Shown here piece by piece: positions 39,227 to 47,898 of a stretch of DNA of 64,000 nt. How positions within the stretch are numbered: position 1 is the first letter of the stretch; each line of letters starts with the position of its first letter. The stretch comes from an uncultured Collinsella sp. (GTDB lineage: Bacteria > Actinomycetota > Coriobacteriia > Coriobacteriales > Coriobacteriaceae). The position numbers and the translations under genes were made by a program. The notes beneath the pieces were generated by a model that was not told the origin of the DNA, searched no databases, and saw only the letters and a list, made by a program, of their open reading frames with translations. The stretch lies in assembly GCA_900544865.1 (NCBI GenBank), contig UQXA01000007.1, forward strand, positions 1-64,000, written 5' to 3'.

Positions 39227-39790
39227 TTAAGGCTCTTTTTTGCTTTGCACGCCCTTGGCCCACTCGGCACTGGCTCTCATGGCATTCTCGAGGGCCTCGC
39301 GCAGTTTTTGGTCTTCGATGGGCGCCACTTGGCGCTCAATCTCGGTGCGCTCGGCCTCACTTAGGTCGGCGTGCGGGGCCGGCGGGCGCTCGGTCGTCGT
39401 CGGGCGCAGGCGCTCCTTGGCGGCGGGCGGCGTATGACCGGGCGCGGTGGTTTTGAACACCAGTCCGTCCACATGCGCACCGGCGCGCTCCATGCGCGCG
39501 CGGATGATCTCGCGCAACAGCGTCATTTCCTGCGTCCACGAGGGCGAATCGAGGTACACCAGCAGTTCGTTGGACTCGGGCAGGTAGCGCAGGCCCGTCA
39601 CATGCCGCCCCTCGCGCGTGCCCGAGCACACCGTATTCCAGGCGCGATAGACCGCGCGCGACTCCTCGGCAGCCTCCATCTGCGCACGGCGCTCAGGCGT
39701 CGCCGACGCCAGGATGCGCTGGCGCTCTGCGTTCAAAAACCCACTGAAGGCGACCGTCTCGCTCTCGCGCTCGTAATTAGCACGTCTCAC
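39227..39790 (-). CDS. DUF721 / DciA-like protein
   Basis: 187 residues. The central part (VYRAWNTVCSGTREGRHV, LLVYLDSPSWTQEMTLLREII) fits the DUF721 family, whose DciA members load or modulate DnaB helicase. This match is from family knowledge and location (between recF and gyrB, as in other actinobacteria). The C-terminus is Pro/Glu-rich and predicted disordered. It overlaps the end of recF by 14 nt, so translation is coupled. The window has dnaB but no dnaC/dnaI, which fits a DciA role. Confidence 0.75.
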   Translation of the reverse strand: MRRANYERESETVAFSGFLNAERQRILASATPERRAQMEAAEESRAVYRAWNTVCSGTREGRHVTGLRYLPESNELLVYLDSPSWTQEMTLLREIIRARMERAGAHVDGLVFKTTAPGHTPPAAKERLRPTTTERPPAPHADLSEAERTEIERQVAPIEDQKLREALENAMRASAEWAKGVQSKKEP

Positions 39791-40883
39791 CCATGCTCAC
39801 CACCTTGGCTCGATCAAGCAGGTCATCGGTAAAGTACCCCAGGTTGGTCGTGGTTATGACCGTCTGGATATCATCGCCGATCAGCCGCAGGAAAGCACCG
39901 CGGCGCTCACCGTCGAGTTCGCTCATCACGTCGTCCAAAAGCAGCAGTGGGGCGGTGCCCAGGACATCGCGAGCCACGGCCACCTCCGCCACCTTCCAGG
40001 CCAGAACCAACGTTCGCTGCTGACCTTGGCTGGCAAATGAACGGGCGGAGCGACCCGCCACAGCAAACTCAATCTCGTCGCGATGCGGTCCCACCAACGT
40101 CACGCCGCGGCGAATTTCCTCGTCGGCGTGCTCATCAAGGGCAGCCAGCATGCGCTCGTACGCCCAGCCCTTCAGCTCTTCGCGATCATCGACCTGGGGC
40201 AAATCCCCCAGCGTGGACGCATAGGACACGTTGGCGGCTTCACCGGACGCCACTTGCCCGTAGGCAGTACGCACATGGCCCGCCAGCCGGTCGAGCAGGG
40301 CCAACCGGTGCACGAGCAGAGCCGCGCCCGCGCGGGCAATCGAATCGTTCCACGCGCCGAGCATCTCGCGGCAGCACCAGGCCTCCTTGAGCAAGGCGTT
40401 ACGCTGGGTCACGCAGCGACCATAGGTGCTCGCAAGATCGGCATAGCGTGCGCTCAGTTGCATGCCAAAGTCGTCGAGGGCGGCGCGGCGCACACTGGCG
40501 CCTCGCTTAACCATGTCCAGATGGTCGGGGCAAAACAGCACGCTCGGCAGAACCCCGCGCACACCGGCGGCAGAGCATCTCTTGCCGTTGCGGCTAAACG
40601 AGCGTTTACCGTCCTCCGCGCTCAATCCCATATCAAGTACGCGGCCGTCGCCCTCGAGCCTCAGCTCGATCTTGCACGAGCCCACGCCATCATGGACGAG
40701 CTCGGCTGCGGTCGGATGCCTAAACGAGGCGCCGCTCGTCAGCAGCTGCAGCGCCTCTATGAGATTGGTCTTTCCCGCCGCGTTGGGTCCCGCAAGTATC
40801 GTCACGCCCTCGTCCAGGGCAAGACGATAGCTCTCGAAACTGCGGTAGTGCGCGACGGAAAGATCGCGGGCGAACATGGTCAT
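39777..40883 (-). CDS. recF: DNA replication/repair protein RecF
   Basis: 368 residues. SMC-like ATPase that helps load RecA at gaps. Walker A is GPNAAGKTNLIEAL, the signature is SFASQGQQRTLVLAWKVAE and Walker B is LLLLDDVMSELD. Length normal. It starts 9 nt after dnaN and overlaps the DUF721 gene at its 3' end. Confidence 0.95.
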   Translation of the reverse strand: MTMFARDLSVAHYRSFESYRLALDEGVTILAGPNAAGKTNLIEALQLLTSGASFRHPTAAELVHDGVGSCKIELRLEGDGRVLDMGLSAEDGKRSFSRNGKRCSAAGVRGVLPSVLFCPDHLDMVKRGASVRRAALDDFGMQLSARYADLASTYGRCVTQRNALLKEAWCCREMLGAWNDSIARAGAALLVHRLALLDRLAGHVRTAYGQVASGEAANVSYASTLGDLPQVDDREELKGWAYERMLAALDEHADEEIRRGVTLVGPHRDEIEFAVAGRSARSFASQGQQRTLVLAWKVAEVAVARDVLGTAPLLLLDDVMSELDGERRGAFLRLIGDDIQTVITTTNLGYFTDDLLDRAKVVSMGETC

Positions 40884-40892
40884 GGCGCAGCG

Positions 40893-41996
40893 CTAGATGC
40901 GAACCGGCATGACCAGGTACAGGTAGTTGATCTTGTCGTAGGACTTGAAGATGCCCGCCTGCGAGTAGCTCTTGAGCTCCAGCGTGATCTCCTTCTCCTT
41001 GGACAGGGCATTGAGGCAGCCGAAGATGTAGTGGTAGTTGAAGGCGATGGTACCCGACTCGCCCTCGGCCTCGACATCGATCGTCTCCTGCGCAAGGTCC
41101 TGGTCATTGGAGATGGAGGACAGGCCCATCTGCCCGTTCTCGACATCGATCTCGAACTTGACGGCGGGGTTGGCGCTCGCGATAACGGCCACGCGCCTGA
41201 GGGCGGCGTTAAAGGCGGCGACGTCGATCTTGACGCTCGTCACGCACGAATCGGGGATGAGCTGCTTGTAGTTGGGGTACACGCCCTCGATGCGGCGCGA
41301 CACGTAGGTGGTGTTGCCGGCCTCGAAGACGACCTGGGTGTCGGTAGCCCCGATCATGATGGTCGCCTGGCTGGCCATGATGTTCAGTGCGTCGTTAAAG
41401 GCGTCAGCCGGAACGTTGAGCTCAAAGGAGCCTTCGAGGGTCGAGGTCTCGACCTGCGTATCGCACACGGCCAAACGGAAGGAATCGGTCGCCACCAGGC
41501 GCACGGTGTTGTTCTCGACCTTCATGTGCACGCCACCCAGGATGGGGCGGGCCTTGTCGGTCGAGGTGACGCGCCACACGCGGCCGACCATCTCGGACAA
41601 GATATCGGTCGGCAGTTCCACGGCGCTCTCGATGGCATAGGCCGGAAACTCGGGGAAGTCATTAGCATCGAGCGTGTTCAGGCGGAAAGAGCTCTTCTCG
41701 CAACCAATCAGCACCTGGCGCTCGGACAGCTCAAAGGTGACCGGGGCATCGGGGAGGGTCTTGGTGATATTGGAGAGCATCTTACAGGGGATAACCATCT
41801 CGCCCTCTTCTTCGACATGCGCCGCGATGCGATGACGGATCGAGATGGTGTAGTTAGAGGTCTGGAATTCCAAGATGCCGTCTTGGGCCTTAACGAGCAC
41901 GCCCGACAGGATGGGGAGGGTGGATGCCGAAGCGACACCCTTCATAACGACGCCGATGGCTTGTGTAAGCGAGCTCTGGCTGACGGTGAACTTCAT
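40893..41996 (-). CDS. dnaN: DNA polymerase III beta sliding clamp
   Basis: 367 residues, the usual length, starting MKFTVSQSSLTQAIGVVMKG. It forms the ring that tethers polymerase to DNA; the hydrophobic pocket ends with YLYLVMPVRI, typical of the family. It is preceded by AGAAAGG and an AT-rich stretch. First gene of dnaN-recF-DUF721. Confidence 0.97.
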   Translation of the reverse strand: MKFTVSQSSLTQAIGVVMKGVASASTLPILSGVLVKAQDGILEFQTSNYTISIRHRIAAHVEEEGEMVIPCKMLSNITKTLPDAPVTFELSERQVLIGCEKSSFRLNTLDANDFPEFPAYAIESAVELPTDILSEMVGRVWRVTSTDKARPILGGVHMKVENNTVRLVATDSFRLAVCDTQVETSTLEGSFELNVPADAFNDALNIMASQATIMIGATDTQVVFEAGNTTYVSRRIEGVYPNYKQLIPDSCVTSVKIDVAAFNAALRRVAVIASANPAVKFEIDVENGQMGLSSISNDQDLAQETIDVEAEGESGTIAFNYHYIFGCLNALSKEKEITLELKSYSQAGIFKSYDKINYLYLVMPVRI

Positions 41997-42234
41997 CTTT
42001 TAATACCTTTCTATAGATATAAATATCTTAATAATAGTAATAGCACTGACGAAACTGTTGATTACTCCCAAAGACGCAGGTCAGACCCAAAAAGAGAATC
42101 GACAGCAACCTGTGTGCAACAGGGGTGGTTTTCCACGTTCAAAACCTGCGCAAAACTTTTCATCACCGCGGGTTGGGTTTTAGACACCTTATGCCCGTGG
42201 TTTCGACAAGTTTTCAACAGGTGTCTCTATTTCC
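41997..42234. other. dnaA-dnaN intergenic region with DnaA-box-like sites
   Basis: The part next to dnaN is AT-rich (about 42003-42050). The part next to dnaA has TTTTCCACG (42129-42137), TTTCGACAA (42201-42209) and TTTTCAACA (42211-42219). The last motif recurs in the main oriC region on the opposite strand. AGACACCT/AGGTGTCT arms (42182-42189, 42219-42226) may form a terminator-like fold after dnaA. It may be the second part of a split origin or a DnaA-titration site. Confidence 0.5.
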
Positions 42235-43959
42235 CTACGAGCGCAGTGTAATTTTATCGCGCAGCGACTTAAGGTCTTCGGTGACGGTGCGGTCTTCCTG
42301 GATCATCTTCTGGACCTTTTTGTAGCTCGTGCTGACGGTCGAGTGGTTGCGGTTGCCAAATTCGGCGCCCACCGCCGTGGTCGTCATCTCGCACATCTCG
42401 ATGGCCAGGTAGATAGCGATATGGCGTGCTTTGGCGATATTGGCGTTGCGACGCGGGCCGATGAGCTCCTCGTGCGTCACGCCGTACTGCTCTTCGATGA
42501 CGGACTGAACCGTTTGCACGTTGATCTTTTTGGCCGATGTGTCGAAGTACTGGCTGGCTATGGCGTCGATATCGTCAAAGGTGAGCTCCCCGCCCTCGCG
42601 TTCGCGGTCGCCCGCCTCGCCGGCGCAGCGCTCGCAGAAACTCTCGAGTTCGCGGATGTTGGTGCCCGACACCTCTGCCATGTGCTTAAAGTGCTCATCG
42701 GTCAGGTGCCCGCCGTCGCCCCCATAGGCCGCCAGCAGCGAGTCGTCGCCTGCCTCGGGAGCGGCGACGATGGTGTTCTCGTAATAGCGCTGCAAGATCT
42801 TGTATTTCATCTCGTAGCTGGGCTCTGCGACTAGGCAGAGCATGCCGGCGTTGAAGCGGCTGGTCAGACGCTCGTCCATGCTCAGGTCCTTGGGGGCGCG
42901 GTCTGCCGCGATGACGACTTTCTTGTTGTTGCGGATGAACTCGTCCATGAGCTGGAAAAAGTAGTCCACGCTCGCGCGCTTGCCGATGATGTTTTGGATG
43001 TCATCGATGATGAGCACGTCCACGCCGTGGTACGCCTGCATGATGGGGGCGTTGCTCTTCTTTTGGCGGTCGAACTCGGTCATCAGGTCGTCCAGATATG
43101 CCTGTGAGTTGGCGTACTTGACCTTGATCTCGGGCGACTTCTCGGCGAGCTCGTTTTTGATGGCAAGCAGCAGGTGCGTCTTGCCCAGGCCCGATTTGCC
43201 GTAGATGAACAGTGATGTGCATGTGCCGCGCTCGTCCGCGAGGGCGGCAAACTTGAGTGCCGAGCGATAGGCATGGCTGTTCTCGGGGCCGTAGACAAAG
43301 TTCTCAAAGGTAAATTTTGAGTTCGCGGCGAGCGGGGCTCCATCCGTATTCTGCTCGGCCGGCACGGTCGGTGCTGGCATGGGTGAAGCGGGGGTCGCAG
43401 CTTGCGTGGATTTGGTCGGCGCTCCGCCCTTCATCTGGTTCATCATGCGACGAAAATCATCGGCCGAGAGCGTGTTCTTGATTGCAATGCCCGAATCCGC
43501 GCCCGCCGCTGCGTCGTGAGCGATGGGCATGTGCGTGACGGGTGCGTTCGTTGACGTCGCCGCCGCGGTCGGCAACGGCGCCATGGTTTCACGGGAAACA
43601 TCGCTGTGCAGGTGCTCGATTGTCGGCACGTCGCTTGCGGAGGCTGGTACCGTCGGGGAAGCAGCGGGAGCCGTGGCGGGCGCCGTCGCGGCAGCGGATT
43701 CCGTCGCGGCGCCTTGCGGCGCCACGATGTCGAGCGCAATCGGTGCAAAGGCGATTTCTTCCAGATAAGCCTCAATAGTCGGCTGATGCTTTTTGAGCTG
43801 CGCGATGGCAAAGCGCGAGGGGGCCTCGATCGTGAGCGTATCTTCGGTCAGGCTTATGGCGCGCGATTGCCCCAGCATGTTGATGAGGCGTGCATCTTGG
43901 CCGTCGCGCTGGCAAAAGGCGATGGCATCCCCCAGGATGATGCTTGCTTCCTCGTCCAC
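42235..43959 (-). CDS. dnaA: Chromosomal replication initiator DnaA
   Basis: 574 residues against about 450 in E. coli. The extra length is a Pro/Ala/Ser-rich domain II linker (about 75-215). The AAA+ domain has Walker A YGKSGLGKTHLL, Walker B VLIIDDIQNI and the sensor/box VII region TSRFNAGMLC. The DNA-binding domain IV ends with GNRNHSTVSTSYKKV, the DnaA signature. It binds DnaA boxes at oriC and opens the origin. A degenerate parS-like palindrome lies inside the linker-coding part. The GHKL/winged-helix gene is immediately upstream (15-nt gap) and likely in the same operon. Confidence 0.97.
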   Translation of the reverse strand: MDEEASIILGDAIAFCQRDGQDARLINMLGQSRAISLTEDTLTIEAPSRFAIAQLKKHQPTIEAYLEEIAFAPIALDIVAPQGAATESAAATAPATAPAASPTVPASASDVPTIEHLHSDVSRETMAPLPTAAATSTNAPVTHMPIAHDAAAGADSGIAIKNTLSADDFRRMMNQMKGGAPTKSTQAATPASPMPAPTVPAEQNTDGAPLAANSKFTFENFVYGPENSHAYRSALKFAALADERGTCTSLFIYGKSGLGKTHLLLAIKNELAEKSPEIKVKYANSQAYLDDLMTEFDRQKKSNAPIMQAYHGVDVLIIDDIQNIIGKRASVDYFFQLMDEFIRNNKKVVIAADRAPKDLSMDERLTSRFNAGMLCLVAEPSYEMKYKILQRYYENTIVAAPEAGDDSLLAAYGGDGGHLTDEHFKHMAEVSGTNIRELESFCERCAGEAGDREREGGELTFDDIDAIASQYFDTSAKKINVQTVQSVIEEQYGVTHEELIGPRRNANIAKARHIAIYLAIEMCEMTTTAVGAEFGNRNHSTVSTSYKKVQKMIQEDRTVTEDLKSLRDKITLRS

Positions 43960-43974
43960 TGTCTCTCCCGTTCT

Positions 43975-45327
43975 TTAGCTCTGAGCTCGCACGCGAGCGG
44001 CGCCGAGTTCGGTCAGATGGTATTTCTGGCCATGCTTGATGACCAAGCCGGCCTGCGCCAAGTCATTGAGCGTGCGTGACCAAGTGGGGGCCGAGTTTCC
44101 AAACGCCCTCGCAAGATCGGTTGCGCCGCACGCTTGATTTTGCGCCAGATAGCCCAGCGCGGCGTTGCCGCGATCGCTTACGAACACGTCCGGTTGTGGC
44201 TGTGCATACTGATTTACTGCATTAGGATACATCATTTGAGCTGCTGGTTGTTGAGAACTCTGCGTCGGCGGCATTTGCTGTTGAAAACTTTGAGGCCACT
44301 GTTGGTAAGGCTGCGGAGGCGTCTGCTGGGCCCAGGGGTTGTACTGCTGCTGCGGCATCTGCTGGTACGGCTGCTGATATCCCTGCTGGTACTGCTGCGG
44401 GAACTGCTGGCCATACCCCAGTGGCGGCATCTGCTGATATGGATATCCCTGTTGGTACGGCTGATAGCCCATTTGCTGGCCACCCGGTGCTCCCGTCGCC
44501 TGCTGCATTGCTGCTGCATCCTGATCAGCCAGCGGCATGGCCTCTGGCATGTTTGGCGGCATCGACATAGATGCCGCCTGGGGTTCTTGTGTGGGAAGCA
44601 TTCCGGGCTGCTGCATCTGTCCCACGGGGGGCTGCATCTGCTGCGTTGCCACGGGCTGCTGCGCAAAAGCTCCCGGCAGGGGATATGTGGGCTGCTCCGT
44701 CTCGGGCCGCACGGCAGCGCCGCGTCCGCCGGCACGCTCGATTTCCTGCACGCGTTTAGGGTTCAGGCTTACCGTAACCACGGTGCCGTTGCCCATGTTG
44801 TCCTCGATGGATACGGCACCGCCGGCGTTTTCCAAATACTCCTGCACCATGGGAAACCCTGCTCCGGTTCCACGGATATAGCGCTTCATCTTGCTGTTTG
44901 CGCTGGTAACGCCAAAGTCGAAAGCACGTTCCTTGTCGTCGATGCCGGGTCCTTGGTCAGCAAAGCGGATGGTGTCTCCGCCGTCCAGAATCGAGATGAT
45001 GGGCTCGGCAAAGTGTGCGTGGATAAAGTTTTCGACAATCTCGCGGATGACCATGAGCGAGATATGGCCACCTTGTTCTTTCATGCACTGGTAGACGGTG
45101 TTGGTCGTCTCTTCCAAATACGTGCGGACATCTTGCGGATCAATGACGATCACCCGCGGTGTCGACAGCATGTCGTCATAGACGGCGATGCGCGCGGCGT
45201 ACATGGCTTTTGGCGCCTGCGTGGTCGTCTGCTCGCCTTCCGCACGCTCTTCGCGCACGCCGGTGATGTGCTCGTTGTCGTGTGCCGGGTCTCCGGAATC
45301 GACCATGGTGTAAAAGTCGTCAGACAT
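43975..45327 (-). CDS. GHKL ATPase with Gln/Pro-rich linker and winged helix
   Basis: 450 residues. The N-terminal part is a histidine-kinase-like ATPase domain: N-box EIVENFIHAHF (about 96-106), G1 ADQGPGIDD (123-131) and G2 GTGAGFPM (153-160). No dimerisation/phospho-His domain is seen. Residues about 205-385 are low-complexity Gln/Pro/Tyr/Met (QQYQQGYQQPYQQMPQQQ). The C-terminal 60 residues look like a winged helix (GATDLARAFGNSAPTWSRTL, then HGQKYHLTELGAARV). It is the first gene of the dnaA transcript, between dnaA and oriC. The role is unknown: an origin-linked regulator or anti-sigma-like switch is possible. No named family matches the full arrangement that I know. Confidence 0.8.
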   Translation of the reverse strand: MSDDFYTMVDSGDPAHDNEHITGVREERAEGEQTTTQAPKAMYAARIAVYDDMLSTPRVIVIDPQDVRTYLEETTNTVYQCMKEQGGHISLMVIREIVENFIHAHFAEPIISILDGGDTIRFADQGPGIDDKERAFDFGVTSANSKMKRYIRGTGAGFPMVQEYLENAGGAVSIEDNMGNGTVVTVSLNPKRVQEIERAGGRGAAVRPETEQPTYPLPGAFAQQPVATQQMQPPVGQMQQPGMLPTQEPQAASMSMPPNMPEAMPLADQDAAAMQQATGAPGGQQMGYQPYQQGYPYQQMPPLGYGQQFPQQYQQGYQQPYQQMPQQQYNPWAQQTPPQPYQQWPQSFQQQMPPTQSSQQPAAQMMYPNAVNQYAQPQPDVFVSDRGNAALGYLAQNQACGATDLARAFGNSAPTWSRTLNDLAQAGLVIKHGQKYHLTELGAARVRAQS

Positions 45328-45570
45328 GCCGCTCGCAATCTTTCAAAAGGTTTCGAACAAATAGTAGCTCACCGTGCAACGTTTCTCATCTTTCGACAAC
45401 TTTTCAAAACTTGTTGAAAACTTTGGAAAACGGGCGAAAAGTTCTCAACATTGCCAACATGACCTGTTGAAAACTCGATGAAATATCGTGAAAGGTTGCC
45501 ATGAGGCGCAAATTTCGGTTGTGCTTATGGGGGAACCGTGTGAACTGCGCAACCTTTTACCTTTGATTTC
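45328..45570. other. Replication origin region (oriC)
   Basis: Lies at the switch from mainly minus to mainly plus genes, between the dnaA operon and rpmH, the common bacterial position. It contains two exact TGTTGAAAA motifs (45412-45420 and 45465-45473), TTTCGACAA (45391-45399), and further TTTTCAAAA-like sites. These differ by two positions from the classical DnaA box. The stretch is locally AT-rich. Origin function is inferred from position and motifs. Confidence 0.75.
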
Positions 45571-45600
45571 TTGACATTTGAACATTGATTTCCCTACAAT
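45571..45600 (+). promoter_or_regulatory. Promoter of rpmH
   Basis: TTGACA (45571-45576), an 18-nt spacer and TACAAT (45595-45600). The leader then folds GTCCGCG-TCCC-CGCGGAC (45627-45644) before the ribosome-binding site of rpmH. Confidence 0.75.
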
Positions 45601-45672
45601 CTTCAAGCTCACGTGTCTATATCTGCGTCCGCGTCCCCGCGGACACTCGAAATGCAGCAGGAGGAACTTAAG

Positions 45673-45807
45673 ATGAAGCGTACGTATCAGCCTAATAAGC
45701 GTAAGCGTGCCAAGACCCATGGCTTCCGTGCCCGTATGGCCACTAAGGGTGGTCGTGCCGTGCTCGCCCGTCGTCGTGCCAAGGGCCGCAAGCGTCTCAC
45801 TGTCTAG
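45673..45807 (+). CDS. rpmH: 50S ribosomal protein L34
   Basis: 44 residues, MKRTYQPNKRKRAKTHGFRA onward, complete and typical. GGAGGAA lies 6 nt upstream of the ATG. First gene of the rpmH-rnpA-yidD-yidC-jag group flanking the origin. Confidence 0.97.
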   Translation: MKRTYQPNKRKRAKTHGFRARMATKGGRAVLARRRAKGRKRLTV

Positions 45808-45827
45808 CAGCGATACACACATCTCGC

Positions 45828-46166
45828 ATGAAGACTATTAAGTCTCGGCAAGATTTCGAGCATGTGTTCAGTCAGGGGCGTCGTTTCAATCACCCTCTGA
45901 TTCGAATGACCATATGTGAATCGGTTGGCGAAGGCGACTCCGGAAGGGTCGCCTTCGTTGGTGCTAAGCGACTCGGTTGTGCCGTCGTGCGCAACCGATC
46001 TAAGCGTGTGATGCGCGAGGCCGCCCGCAGCTGCGGATTTCCCGTTGCGGGTTATGACATCATCTTGTTTGCAACTCCCAAGACGAGGGTTTCCTCGCCG
46101 CAGGAGATGGACAAGGCGTTGCGTTCGCTTATGAAGCGCGCCGGCGTTGCCGGGGAGGAGCGATGA
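45828..46166 (+). CDS. rnpA: Ribonuclease P protein component
   Basis: 112 residues. Binds RNase P RNA and matures tRNA 5' ends. Motifs: SRQDFEHVFSQGRRF, and the RNR motif within VVRNRSKRVMREAAR. Starts 20 nt after rpmH and overlaps yidD by 4 nt. Confidence 0.95.
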   Translation: MKTIKSRQDFEHVFSQGRRFNHPLIRMTICESVGEGDSGRVAFVGAKRLGCAVVRNRSKRVMREAARSCGFPVAGYDIILFATPKTRVSSPQEMDKALRSLMKRAGVAGEER

Positions 46167-46387
46167 GCAATCACGTTTTGCGACGTGTTGCCATCGCTCC
46201 TATTCGCATATATCAACAGGTTATTTCGCCCTTATTGCCTGACGCCTGCATTTATTACCCAACGTGCTCGCAATACGCCGTCCAGGCGATTGAGAAGCAC
46301 GGTGTTTTGAGAGGCTGCTGGCTTGCCGTGAGGCGCATCGCTCGCTGCAATCCCCTGCACGTCGGCGGTTATGACCCTGTGCCCTAG
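46163..46387 (+). CDS. yidD: Membrane protein insertion efficiency factor YidD
   Basis: 74 residues with the family core YQQVISPLLPDACIYYPTCSQ and a HGVLRGCWLAVRRIARCNP segment ending GGYDPVP. Short membrane-associated protein that aids YidC-dependent insertion. ATG overlaps the rnpA stop codon (ATGA). Confidence 0.95.
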   Translation: MSNHVLRRVAIAPIRIYQQVISPLLPDACIYYPTCSQYAVQAIEKHGVLRGCWLAVRRIARCNPLHVGGYDPVP

Positions 46388-46416
46388 TGGGCACTCGCTA
46401 TCGGAGGAAAACTTAC

Positions 46417-47187
46417 ATGTGGGATTGGATCGTTAACATCCTTTTCGAGCTGCTCAAGCTCATCCAGACCTTTGCGGTCGACTGGGGCCTGTCCATCATC
46501 ATCCTGGTGGTCATCATCCGTCTGCTGCTGACGCCGCTCATGCTCAAGTCGACCAAGTCGACGGCTCGCATGCAGGTGCTGCAGCCCAAGATGCTCGAGA
46601 TCCAGGAGCGCTATGCCGACGATCCCCAGCGTCAGGCCGAGGAGATGCAGAAGTTCTACAGCGAGAACAAGTTCAACCCCATGGCTGGCTGTCTGCCGCT
46701 GCTGATTCAGATGCCTATCCTGTTCGCCCTGTTTACATTGCTGCGCAACCTGCCGCAGTACTTTAACGACGGCACGTTCTCGTTCTTCAACATCCTGCCC
46801 GACCTGACCACCACGCCGAGCGCTTCCTTTGCCGATGGCTTTATGGTTGCACTGCCTGCGCTGGTTTGCCTGATCCTGTTCGCCGTCCTGACCCTGATTC
46901 CGCAGCTCTATATGTCGCGCAACCAGACCGGCCAGCAGGCTCAGAGCATGCGTATGATGGCCGTTGTCATGACGGTCATGATGCTTTGGATGGGCTGGAG
47001 CCTTCCCGTTGGTGTTCTGCTGTACTACGACGTCTCGTCTGCTTGGCAGGTTATCCAGCAGATTTTTGTGACGCAGAAGGTCATCGACAAGGCGAAGGCC
47101 GATGAGGAGGAGCGTCTTAAGAACGCTCCGCTGCAGGTTGAGGTCACTCGTCGCGAGAAGAAGCCGCGCCCGCACAAGAAGAAGTAG
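46417..47187 (+). CDS. yidC: Membrane protein insertase YidC (Oxa1 type)
   Basis: 256 residues, the short Gram-positive form lacking the large outer domain. Five hydrophobic segments; the catalytic-groove Arg lies in IIRLLLTPLMLKSTKS. The coiled hairpin (KMLEIQERYADDPQRQAEEM) and NPMAGCLPLLIQMPILFAL are typical. The start is the ATG at 46417, after CGGAGG. The basic tail RREKKPRPHKKK contacts the ribosome. Confidence 0.95.
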   Translation: MWDWIVNILFELLKLIQTFAVDWGLSIIILVVIIRLLLTPLMLKSTKSTARMQVLQPKMLEIQERYADDPQRQAEEMQKFYSENKFNPMAGCLPLLIQMPILFALFTLLRNLPQYFNDGTFSFFNILPDLTTTPSASFADGFMVALPALVCLILFAVLTLIPQLYMSRNQTGQQAQSMRMMAVVMTVMMLWMGWSLPVGVLLYYDVSSAWQVIQQIFVTQKVIDKAKADEEERLKNAPLQVEVTRREKKPRPHKKK

Positions 47188-47231
47188 TGGGATATCAATC
47201 TTATTTAGGTACCTAACTTTTGGAGTACGTT

Positions 47232-47801
47232 ATGTCTGAAGAGATCATCGAGGATATGCTTGAGGAGGTTGCCCCGCAGGTCGCGGGCGATTATCCCGAG
47301 ATTGCACAGCGCTACAAGGCTGGTGAAGAGCTGACCGATGAGGAGCTCGACACCATTGCCGATGTTGCGATTTCCATCCTGCGTTCCATCCTTTCGCACT
47401 TCGATGCCGCCAACTCTCCTATCGATGAGTATGAGGGCGACGAGGGTGAGCTGATTTTGGATGTAACGGCTCCCGACCTTGCTGTTCTCATTGGCCGTCA
47501 TGGTCGCACTCTTGATGCTCTTCAGGTTATGTTCTCTTTGCTGGTGAGCCGCAAGCTTGGCTTTAGGTATCCGGTTGTAGTGGACGTCGAGGGATACAAG
47601 AGTCGCCGTCAGGATAAGGTCGCCTCCATGGCTCAGTCTGCTGCCGAGCGTGCCATCCGCACTCATAAGAGTGTTTCGCTTCCGCCCATGAATGCCTACG
47701 AGCGCCGACTGGTTCACATTGCACTTCGTGGCAACGATGCAGTCGATACTCATTCTGAGGGTTCTGACCCTGATCGCCATGTGGTGATTGTTGCTCGATA
47801 A
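47232..47801 (+). CDS. jag: RNA-binding protein Jag/KhpB
   Basis: 189 residues. A KH domain with the GxxG loop in VLIGRHGRTLDALQ is followed by an R3H domain (NAYERRLVHIALRG, then VDTHSEGSDPDRHVVI). The N-terminus is acidic and replaces the longer Jag-N domain of Bacillus. The start is the ATG at 47232, after TGGAG. KhpB acts with KhpA on mRNAs of cell-wall genes in other Gram-positives. Ends before a strong terminator. Confidence 0.93.
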   Translation: MSEEIIEDMLEEVAPQVAGDYPEIAQRYKAGEELTDEELDTIADVAISILRSILSHFDAANSPIDEYEGDEGELILDVTAPDLAVLIGRHGRTLDALQVMFSLLVSRKLGFRYPVVVDVEGYKSRRQDKVASMAQSAAERAIRTHKSVSLPPMNAYERRLVHIALRGNDAVDTHSEGSDPDRHVVIVAR

Positions 47802-47821
47802 TCTACTCGAGCTTATGCTAA

Positions 47822-47852
47822 GGGGACGTGGTTTCCACGTCCCCTTTTTTTT
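47822..47852 (+). terminator. Terminator after jag
   Basis: GGGGACGTGG-TTT-CCACGTCCCC followed by eight T. Confidence 0.95.
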
Positions 47853-47898
47853 GTCAAAAGTTCTCGATACACTGATTTTTGTCAGAAAGGAGCTTTCG

